From Diphasiastrum complanatum (Eukaryota > Streptophyta > Lycopodiopsida > Lycopodiales > Lycopodiaceae), in the NCBI GenBank assembly GCA_029204225.1, contig CM055106.1, forward strand, positions 15,132,393-15,196,392: a stretch of 64,000 nucleotides of DNA. Reading direction: 5' to 3'. The position numbers and the translations under genes were made by a program. Below the pieces are notes generated by a model, which searched no databases, had not been told where the DNA came from, and worked only from the letters and a program-made list of their open reading frames with translations. Of the stretch, positions 59,670 to 64,000 are shown piece after piece. Numbering within the stretch: the stretch's first letter is position 1; each line of letters starts with the position of its first letter.

Positions 59670-60518
59670 GTCCAAAAGTTGAAATCCTTTGTGTTGTCTC
59701 TCCTTTCCACACGTCACCATGGAAGCCAGGGTGATTGAAAAGTGTAATGGTGAAAATTTTGACCTTTGAAATCTGAAGATGCAAAAGAGATCTATGACAA
59801 CAAATGGTGATGAAGAAAAGCCAGAACATTTTCAGGAAGCAAGGGACTGGATCAGAAGGGATTAGATCAGAAGAGACAACAAGGCAAGAGTCTTGATTCT
59901 TTTGAGAGGGCTTATTTAAACCCAGGGCTTAGTACATAATTAAGGATAGGCCCAGTAATGCAACAACTCCTAGCTCTCCCCTATTTAACAACATTGGCCT
60001 CAACGTGGCCATATAAAAGATCAAAGAACTGAAAATAAATGGCTTGGCCATCAGTGTGGGCTATATAAGCATCAAATGATATGGTTTGTTGAGATAATAA
60101 TTTGTGTCAGCACTGATATGATTGTTGGACTGTTCGAATGATTCTGATTGGTTGCACAATATTTTTGATTTTGTGTCAATACTTGTTTGCACAAGAGTTA
60201 TCCACATGATACATCATACGGAATCAAGCAGCTACATATATATACATGATTCGATTATGTTGATATAAAATATTTTGCTCTTTTTTTTTTCTGCAGAAGC
60301 CTTCTGCCATTCGTAAATGTCAGCAAGTTTGTTGATGGTTTCCTTTTTGTACTTCACAAGTGCTAACATATTTCTTTTTTCGAACATGGTAGGGTTTCAG
60401 GTATGTGGCCTCTGGACCACTAGTCAGGTCGTCTTATAAAGCTGGAGAATATTACATCAAATCCATGATTGAAGCCGACAGAGAAAATGCAAAAAACCTG
60501 GCCAAGCAAATCCGTTAA
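40284..60518 (+). CDS. LIP1: Lipoyl synthase, mitochondrial (four exons)
   Basis: This radical-SAM enzyme inserts two sulfur atoms into protein-bound octanoate to make lipoate for pyruvate dehydrogenase, related dehydrogenases and glycine cleavage H protein. The exons (40284-40888, 52781-52992, 56947-57326, 60393-60518) join in frame to 440 residues without a stop. The auxiliary cluster triad CX4CX5C is at residues 166, 171 and 177. The radical-SAM triad CX3CX2C is at 197, 201 and 204, split by intron 1. The conserved C-terminal RSSYKAGE is at 411-418. An Arg/Ser-rich N-terminus ([16 protein letters not shown]) and closeness to the plant mitochondrial form argue for mitochondria, not plastids. 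About 60 extra residues precede the conserved region. Introns of 11.9, 4.0 and 3.1 kb are filled mostly with antisense retroelement debris, yet every exon is intact, so the gene is probably functional. Confidence 0.93.
40889..41733 (+). other. LIP1 intron 1, first part; no element recognised
   Basis: Ordinary AT-rich intron sequence after the GC donor; no coding motif was recognised. Confidence 0.5.
41734..41862 (-). mobile_element. LINE 3' end with stem-loop and a 46-bp tandem duplication
   Basis: On the minus strand it reads GTACTTCAGTCTTATGTCGC, TTTTGGCGCCTAAAAGAC and ATCAATAG, the 3' terminal stem-loop also found at 2780, 47991 and 50370. Just upstream on that strand, 46 bp (41769-41814) are perfectly duplicated (41815-41860). 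It is probably the 3' end of the LINE remnants at 42.9-45.4 kb. Confidence 0.7.
41863..42912. other. Intron 1, unassigned, possibly LINE 3' region
   Basis: Lies between the LINE tail and the zinc-knuckle fragment, so it may be LINE sequence, but no motif was recognised. Confidence 0.3.
42913..43140 (-). pseudogene. LINE zinc knuckle fused to a reverse transcriptase segment in permuted order
   Basis: One continuous minus frame reads [50 protein letters not shown] and [12 protein letters not shown]. The knuckle (CQMC...H...C) should be downstream of the KTK.MVFN / [10 protein letters not shown] segment, yet it comes first. Two LINE copies have therefore been joined by deletion or insertion at about 43015. 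Confidence 0.8.
43141..45350 (-). pseudogene. LINE copy E: endonuclease to reverse transcriptase, heavily degraded
   Basis: Minus strand, in order: [20 protein letters not shown] near 45160 (GDFNAR loop), [17 protein letters not shown] near 44920, [20 protein letters not shown] near 44650, then [18 protein letters not shown] and [20 protein letters not shown] near 44520-44430. [20 protein letters not shown] follows near 43950, then [20 protein letters not shown] and a thumb with [20 protein letters not shown]. Collinear homology to copy D at 47.9-50 kb is high, but frames break every 100-300 bp and the YADD box is lost. It is antisense in LIP1 intron 1. Confidence 0.85.
45351..45837. other. 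Intron 1, probable upstream part of LINE copy E
   Basis: Possible endonuclease N-terminal and ORF1 sequence, but the frames are too broken to assign. Confidence 0.3.
45838..46113 (-). mobile_element. Probable 3' LTR rich in CATGCA words
   Basis: On the minus strand a polypurine tract (GGTTTAAGGGGGAG) precedes TGTTGAACTTATAAACC at 46113. A plausible end is ...GTATTGTACA at 45838, giving TG...CA termini and 276 bp. The right-hand part of the LTR contains a cluster of CATGCA words and a 24-bp perfect palindrome at 45934-45957. Confidence 0.55.
46114..47384 (-). mobile_element. Short interior of an LTR element: primer-binding site, CCHC knuckle, polypurine tract
   Basis: The primer-binding site TGGTATCAGAGCC is at 47384-47372 (minus). 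A frame at 47120-46836 begins [20 protein letters not shown], a perfect CX2CX4HX4C nucleocapsid knuckle, followed by acidic and Gln/Glu-rich sequence. Further broken frames with repeated METHFQEE-like Gln/Glu words run to 46256. A polypurine tract closes the interior at about 46114. No protease, integrase or reverse transcriptase was recognised, so it looks non-autonomous or internally deleted. No convincing 5' LTR match to 45838-46113 was seen. Confidence 0.55.
47385..47940. other. Intron 1, probable LTR remnant rich in CATGCAAG words
   Basis: Lies upstream of the primer-binding site on the minus strand, where a 5' LTR is expected (it ends ...CATTCTACA at about 47391). Repeated CATGCAAG words occur at 47418-47490. 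The match to the supposed 3' LTR is poor. Confidence 0.35.
47941..50025 (-). pseudogene. LINE copy D: reverse transcriptase and 3' end
   Basis: Minus strand, starting in the last endonuclease motif ([20 protein letters not shown]). Connector: [15 protein letters not shown], then [20 protein letters not shown]. Reverse transcriptase: [40 protein letters not shown] and [15 protein letters not shown]. After broken frames come a stop in [21 protein letters not shown] and [18 protein letters not shown], with the catalytic YADD at about 48670-48690. [20 protein letters not shown] and [20 protein letters not shown] follow. The C-terminal knuckle seen in related copies is deleted near 48290. The copy ends in the 3' stem-loop and TTAATAAAG (47991-47941). 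It is the best preserved reverse transcriptase in the window but is inactive. Confidence 0.9.
50026..50198. other. Junction between LINE copy D and the ORF1-only element
   Basis: No motif was recognised; probably a diverged endonuclease segment of copy D. Confidence 0.3.
50199..50322. repeat. (GA)n-(GAA)n compound microsatellite
   Basis: About 35 GA units followed by about 17 GAA units on the plus strand. On the element's strand this is its pyrimidine 3' tail. The poly-Ser/poly-Glu frames over it are artefacts. Confidence 0.95.
50521..51475 (-). pseudogene. ORF1 protein of the ORF1-only element
   Basis: The ATG at 51475 opens [21 protein letters not shown] shifted frame carries a coiled coil ([20 protein letters not shown], then [11 protein letters not shown]) and, after a stop, [40 protein letters not shown] follows. 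The C-terminal domain has [35 protein letters not shown] and [13 protein letters not shown], as in L1 ORF1 RNA-binding proteins. Similarity to ORF1 of copy A is limited to the C-terminal pattern (LRG..IY.D..LT). At least three disruptions make this copy inactive. Confidence 0.7.
51650..51949. other. Intron 1, no element recognised
   Basis: No coding motif was recognised. Confidence 0.35.
51950..52200 (+). pseudogene. Gypsy-type gag scrap
   Basis: The plus frame around 52090-52170 reads TWKKFEKWI, a stop, then [14 protein letters not shown], with stops on either side. It matches the retrotransposon gag pattern TW..F......F.P.N......... The preceding [12 protein letters not shown] is compatible. 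It is sense relative to LIP1 but too short to matter. Confidence 0.5.
52201..52719. other. Intron 1, no element recognised
   Basis: Possible Gypsy continuation; no convincing motif. Confidence 0.35.
52720..52759 (+). repeat. (GA)20 immediately before LIP1 exon 2
   Basis: An uninterrupted GA array ending 21 bp before the acceptor AG of exon 2, on the transcribed sense strand. Confidence 0.95.
52781..52992 (+). CDS. LIP1: LIP1 exon 2
   Basis: Encodes residues 202-272: [20 protein letters not shown], then [20 protein letters not shown] and [10 protein letters not shown]. The acceptor is TCTGTAG|G, and the donor is TTAG|GTATGC. The third radical-SAM cysteine (C204) is here. It was too short for a simple open-frame scan but is unambiguous by sequence. 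Confidence 0.93.
53846..54600 (-). pseudogene. Copia RNase H, interrupted by a MITE
   Basis: The minus-strand frame 54508-54152 and its upstream shift carry a damaged [20 protein letters not shown], then [34 protein letters not shown] and [20 protein letters not shown]. The frame breaks at 54236, where a 247-bp insertion begins. Left of the insertion, 53980-53846 resumes with [16 protein letters not shown] and a damaged ADIFTKGLT end. Earlier polyprotein is absent, replaced at about 54600 by the hAT fragment. Confidence 0.85.
53981..54243. mobile_element. hAT-like MITE (247 bp) with perfect 8-bp duplication
   Basis: The insert spans 53989-54235, between two copies of CCTGTTGT (53981-53988 and 54236-54243). 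The ends share CATAG: left CATAGAACACTGTGG, right (other strand) CATAGTTCCCATGAACC. The interior is filled with CGGTTC/GAACCG words in both orientations and TTAATTAA runs, resembling hAT subterminal motif arrays. The reading frame on the two sides belongs to one RNase H strand (FHNR before, TKHIEV after), which fixes the boundaries independently. Confidence 0.88.
54601..54978 (+). pseudogene. hAT transposase C-terminal fragment with acidic tail
   Basis: The 125-residue plus frame starts [20 protein letters not shown], then [12 protein letters not shown], like the end of the hAT dimerisation region (KRNRL....L..LV.V.YNLRL). Later residues are basic and then strongly acidic ([20 protein letters not shown]). 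It lies inside the Copia element, in opposite orientation, between the RNase H part and the leader, and lacks everything upstream of this C-terminus. The source may be a captured or inserted hAT copy. The dimerisation match is partial, so confidence is moderate. Confidence 0.55.
55030..55876 (-). other. GATC-rich leader of the Copia element
   Basis: Contains CAGCAGTGATCCC, AGCAGTAGCGATCCC and related words like those at 10.5 and 26.5 kb. No protein motif was recognised. Confidence 0.5.
56274..56946 (+). other. End of LIP1 intron 2
   Basis: Host intron sequence right of the Copia duplication up to the acceptor CTTGCAG at 56946. Nothing else was recognised. Confidence 0.6.
56947..57326 (+). 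CDS. LIP1: LIP1 exon 3
   Basis: Encodes residues 273-399: [44 protein letters not shown] and [18 protein letters not shown]. The acceptor is CTTGCAG|TTCC and the donor ATG|GTGAGG. Frame is kept at both joins. Confidence 0.95.
57327..59623 (+). other. LIP1 intron 3, first part
   Basis: T-rich intron sequence, with a CA/CACACGTGTG patch near 57915-57950. A short open stretch near 58653-58793 ([20 protein letters not shown] onward) is unidentified. Confidence 0.45.
59624..59668 (+). repeat. (CT)n array in LIP1 intron 3
   Basis: About 22 CT units, located 50 bp upstream of a Copia gag start. Confidence 0.95.
59719..59870 (+). pseudogene. Copia gag start scrap in LIP1 intron 3
   Basis: The ATG at 59719 reads [16 protein letters not shown], a stop, then NLKMQKRSM, matching the Copia gag opening (KL.GENF..WK..M) with Trp replaced by a stop (TGG to TGA). 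Only about 50 codons survive. Confidence 0.65.
59871..60392 (+). other. End of LIP1 intron 3
   Basis: Intron sequence with a T10 run near 60279-60290. The acceptor GGTAG at 60392 lies in TTTCTTTTTTCGAACATGG context. Confidence 0.5.
60393..60518 (+). CDS. LIP1: LIP1 exon 4 and stop
   Basis: Encodes residues 400-440: [35 protein letters not shown] and a final KQIR before TAA at 60516. The acceptor is GGTAG|GGTTTC. The RSSY serine region, which in characterised lipoyl synthases supplies a ligand to the auxiliary cluster, is intact. Confidence 0.95.
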   Translation, partial: GFRYVASGPLVRSSYKAGEYYIKSMIEADRENAKNLAKQIR

Positions 60519-61000
60519 TCACCTGATGGCTGGAATGTTAGATTCATCAAAGGTCATGATTGAGATTGTTTGTATAGCTGCATGCACAATGATATGCATT
60601 TACATTTATGATTATCTTGGCCTCTTTCTTCAGTGCACGGAGTAGTTTGTGAATTTCGAAGTCTTTTAGGAGGGCTGTGGTTTACATCAGGGCCAATTGC
60701 TTGAGCCTCTTAGCCTCTTATTTTTATCACAGTGACTGGCCTGAGCAAGATTCTTGAAGGTATTGCATCTTCATCATGCTCATTCAACATCCCATTGGTG
60801 TTTTCGGCTGGATTCCTATACTTACCTTGTTAGATGGACAATGGTTTTCAAAATGTGCCTGTTCAAGTATAGGATCTTCCAGGTTAAATAATGGTCTTCA
60901 TACATCTGTGTATTTTCATAACCATCTACACAGACAGAATGAAAGTAATACAGTGAATATATCAATAAAGTCTGATTTTTCAACAGTCCATGTGGCATAA
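60519..61000 (+). other. LIP1 3' untranslated region
   Basis: Follows the TAA at 60516. A CAATAAAG near 60964 is a possible polyadenylation signal; the end of transcription cannot be fixed from sequence alone. Confidence 0.45.
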
Positions 61001-61492
61001 TTGTGGGTTTGTTTCTTGATTCCACTTGAATAATCGATTAACTGGGTCAGCAAGTTAATTTTTTTTTAAAACCTGGGGAACAAGTCATGATTGATTACCT
61101 GTGGAGGGTTTCAGAAATGATGGCTTGTTTAGCACATAGTAATGATTGGCAAGTTTCGGGTTACAATTGAAGATTTCTTGAAATGTTCTATGGCTCTAGT
61201 TGCTCTTAAGAAAGTTTTCTCTGGATGCATACTTGCCTTCAAGTGTAGGTTACAAGGAGTTATTGACAAGAGAGCTGGCTTTTGTGATGAGAAAACAGTA
61301 GATTCGATACGTAAATTCCTTGATCTTTCTCTTTAGATGCTCTTTTGGGAGTGAACAGTTTTTGCTAGAATGTAGTTCCTTTTATGTTAGGCAGCTGGGT
61401 CCTTAATAGTATTATACACACAACAAGGTTACTTCAATGCATTGTCTGTAGTGCAACATTGTATGCAAACCCCCCCCCCCCCCCCCCCCCCC

Positions 61493-61534
<42 letters not shown>

Positions 61535-62600
61535 CTAAGGATTAAACTAAAAAAATTCAAGGATTTTTATATACTCTGAGTAGTAGTATTCTATCGTAAT
61601 ATGGTTACAGTTATGGGCATAGAGACAGATTTTACTACTACAATGGCTTGGGTAAGGCTTTGAGCCTAAACTAAAGAAATTCAATGACTGGTACAAAGTC
61701 ACAGATGAGGGTTTGGCAAATGTCAATCCTATAAGCCATTTGTCAAAACTTTATAACCTTCTAATGATTTTATTGTTCAATATTATTACCTCGGTAATAT
61801 CATCCTAAAAGTGTGATCTTGTGAAAAAGTGACAGACTTGATACTGTACTTGGCCTTCGATGTTTTTTTAGTTGACCTTCGAATGTTCAATGAAAGTTTG
61901 CCTCGACCTTCAAGAAACACATTGCCTGTAAGAAGACAGCTCGTGAAACTATAACATAATGACAGTTTTGAAGACAGATCATGGGCCTCCGGCTTTCTGG
62001 AAAATGCTGGTGACTGTTATGTTTTCTTGAAGCAAAATCAGGTATATAAATGTGGAGGAAATGACCATTCCATGGTCACTTCTTCTAATAGATGAGGTTT
62101 TTTTGGAATGCTACCATGCATCTCAGAACCTGCAAAAACATACACTGTTGTTTGAAAACTGCCTCCAAAGGAAGCATAAAGACCTCATGTATCAAGTTTT
62201 CTGCTCAGTTCGTTGAACTCTTTAAACTCTATGAGTGGATCAATCACTTATAGACATGCTAAATACATTTTTTTTAGCATAGTGTTGATATTCTGCACAC
62301 CTTTTGTGAAGTAATGTCAATCTGTTGTTTACTTTCAACTTACTGGTCTTTGAAAACAAGATAAACAAATGGCTATGTTGAAACTGTGATGAGGCTTTTT
62401 TTCACATATCTTCATTCATGTCAAAAACAAGGTATCACCAATGGCAGCTAACACATCATTGTGATCATAGCTAAGAACAAGTTGTCACCATTTGAAAATA
62501 ATATCATTAGGCATGAAGCCAATAAGAGTCACCACGAGTTGAAATCTTGAGACATAATAACATACAACAAAAAGTGTTAGGGCAAACTACTTGTAACAAG
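61001..62600. other. Intergenic stretch without a recognised gene
   Basis: Contains a C24 run followed by CT repeats (61470-61530). The short frames have no recognisable domain. Confidence 0.4.
61470..61530 (+). repeat. Poly-C followed by (CT)n
   Basis: 24 consecutive C, then CTCCTCTCTCT... to 61530. Confidence 0.95.
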
Positions 62601-62609
62601 GTTTGAAAC

Positions 62610-63245
62610 TTGAAGCTTTTGGAAGAGAAACAAAGATGGCCACCAAACGAGTCACCTAGCTGTTGGAATTTAAAAAGTTTATATGTTTGTTGCCCTCACT
62701 ACAACGTATGGAAAATTATTTATTGTGGAGTCAAAAGACATTATCCTAGTGAGTGCTTCAAGAAAAAGAGAGATCAAAGTGATAAGCAAAAAAATCTAAC
62801 TCTTGATGAAGATGGTGTTGGTGATAAAAACTCAAATCATAAACGATGATAAGTTTTGTGATGTCTTCATGTTTGATTGCTAATGATGGCAATATTGATC
62901 CTTGGTGGATAGCGGAGCAAACTCACACATGACCTTTCACAAAGAGTATTTTTTATCTTTGTTAAAAGGTAACAAGAGGGTGATCTACATGGCCAATGAT
63001 GGTGAGTGTGCAATCAAAGGGATTGGCACAATTTCTATTTCTCTCTCTACAAATAGGAATGTTCATTTGAAGGATGTTTTGTTCATTCCATATATTACTA
63101 GGATTTTCTTAGTGTGATCCAAATGCTAAATAAGGGTCTTAAGGTAGAGTTTGATGGTGATGCATGCTTGATCAAGAAAAAGGATATTGTGATTGCGAAA
63201 GGGAAGAGGCAAGGTAAATTGTTCAAACTTGATGCTTGTGTTGTT
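62610..63245 (+). pseudogene. Copia gag-protease remnant, first lineage
   Basis: A knuckle-like IIYCGVKRHYPSECFKKKRD lies near 62710-62770. The protease frame 62902-63117 follows: MVDSGANSHMTFHKEYFLSL, then IKGIGTISISLSTNRNVHLK and DVLFIPYI. The protease-to-integrase linker reads GLKVEFDGDACLIKKKDIVI. The Asp of DSGA, the catalytic residue, is present. Frames are broken at about 62848 and 63117. It ends where a second, different Copia begins. Confidence 0.8.
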
Positions 63246-63254
63246 GCTAACCAA

Positions 63255-64000
63255 GTTGGATGTATGGCAAAGAAATTGTAGGTACTACAACAAACTTGGC
63301 CACTGGGAGCGTGAATGCTTCAAGAAACAGAAGGAGAAGAAAAAAAGAAAAGACAAATGGCAAGCGAGAGATTATGCTGATGAACATCAATTTGATGACT
63401 ATTAATATGAAGACACTTATACTGATCAACATCAATACGATGATGATCAATATGAAGATGATACAGGCGAGAGTTAAGATGAAGCAACTTTTATGACCAA
63501 GGTTGGAGAACAACATGATATCGATTCCTGGCATCTTGATTTAGGAGCAACACAACACATGGCTCACCATCATGACTGATTCAAAGATCATAAATATTTC
63601 ACCCACTCTCGAGTTGTACAACTTGGAGACAGCTCATCACATTCGATCCAGAGTGAAGGAAAAGTCATGGTCGAATTTCAGAAAAGTGAAGTCAAACTGC
63701 TCTCCAACGTTCTCCACATACCAAATCTAACCAAGAATTTGCTCTCAGTTAGCGAAATCACTGATTCAGGTCGGAAGGTCGAATTCGATGCAAATGGCTG
63801 CACAATACTTGACAAATCCCAAAAAATTCTAGCTTTTGAAAAAAGGAGTGGCAATATTTATAAACCCAGCCACTGTTACTCCTCAAATAGTCAAGCTCTT
63901 CACACTTCTACTTTTGAATCATCTGATATGCTTTGGCATTTTAGATTAGGCCATTTAAACTTCAATAGTACTCAACAAATGTCAACTAAGGACTAGTACA
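63255..64000 (+). pseudogene. Copia knuckle, protease and pre-integrase domain, second lineage, running off the edge
   Basis: NCRYYNKLGHWERECFKKQK is a CCHC knuckle with one Cys changed to Tyr. An Asp/Tyr-rich spacer follows, then IDSWHLDLGATQHMAHHHD, where the protease DSGA has become DLGA. After a stop, 63667-63996 reads EVKLLSNVLHIPNLTKNLLS, ITDSGRKVEFDANG and LWHFRLGHLNFNSTQQMS, the GAG pre-integrase H..LGH motif. The integrase would lie right of 64000. Confidence 0.85.

Overview
The window looks like nuclear DNA of a vascular land plant with a large, transposon-choked genome. It holds a plant-type mitochondrial lipoyl synthase gene spread over 20 kb by introns of 3 to 12 kb, the first exon of a plant organellar RAD52-like gene, Copia LTR elements primed by initiator-Met tRNA, Ty3/Gypsy elements with a chromodomain, hAT-type DNA elements, and many decayed LINEs, including a lineage with a C-terminal EHF..C..Y zinc knuckle. 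Long introns and old degenerate repeats would suit a fern or gymnosperm better than a compact angiosperm; this is inference.

Two host genes are supported. LIP1 (lipoyl synthase) lies on the + strand with four coding exons at 40284-40888, 52781-52992, 56947-57326 and 60393-60518. All reading frames are intact and join to a 440-residue protein with both iron-sulfur cysteine triads; intron 1 uses a GC-AG splice pair. A RAD52-like organellar DNA repair gene has its first coding exon on the - strand (29422-29052); its later exons were not found. A weaker first-exon candidate lies at 14450 (+).

Layout: 1-5 kb holds LINE, hAT and Copia fragments. 5.3-7.2 kb holds two related non-autonomous hAT elements with 8-bp target duplications. 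7.8-9.8 kb holds a tandem array leading into a Copia gag/protease remnant. 10.4-13.1 kb holds LTRs and a Copia reverse transcriptase/RNase H remnant. 15.6-27.3 kb is a mosaic of LTRs, primer-binding sites and GATC-rich leaders in both orientations, with LINE ends between them. 28-29.7 kb holds a LINE endonuclease scrap and the RAD52-like exon. 30.2-39.1 kb holds Copia, Gypsy and L1-type remnants. 40.3-60.5 kb is LIP1, whose introns hold mostly antisense retroelements. 60.5-64 kb is the LIP1 downstream flank and two fused Copia gag-protease stretches that run off the right edge.

The most interesting material is in the repeats. There is a family of short LINE-related elements that encode only ORF1. 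A 3'-terminal stem-loop with apparent compensatory changes is shared by those elements and two fuller LINE copies. A delimited Copia element in LIP1 intron 2 carries a captured hAT transposase fragment and an hAT MITE whose 8-bp duplication is confirmed by the interrupted reading frame. I found no defence system, CRISPR array, rRNA or tRNA gene.
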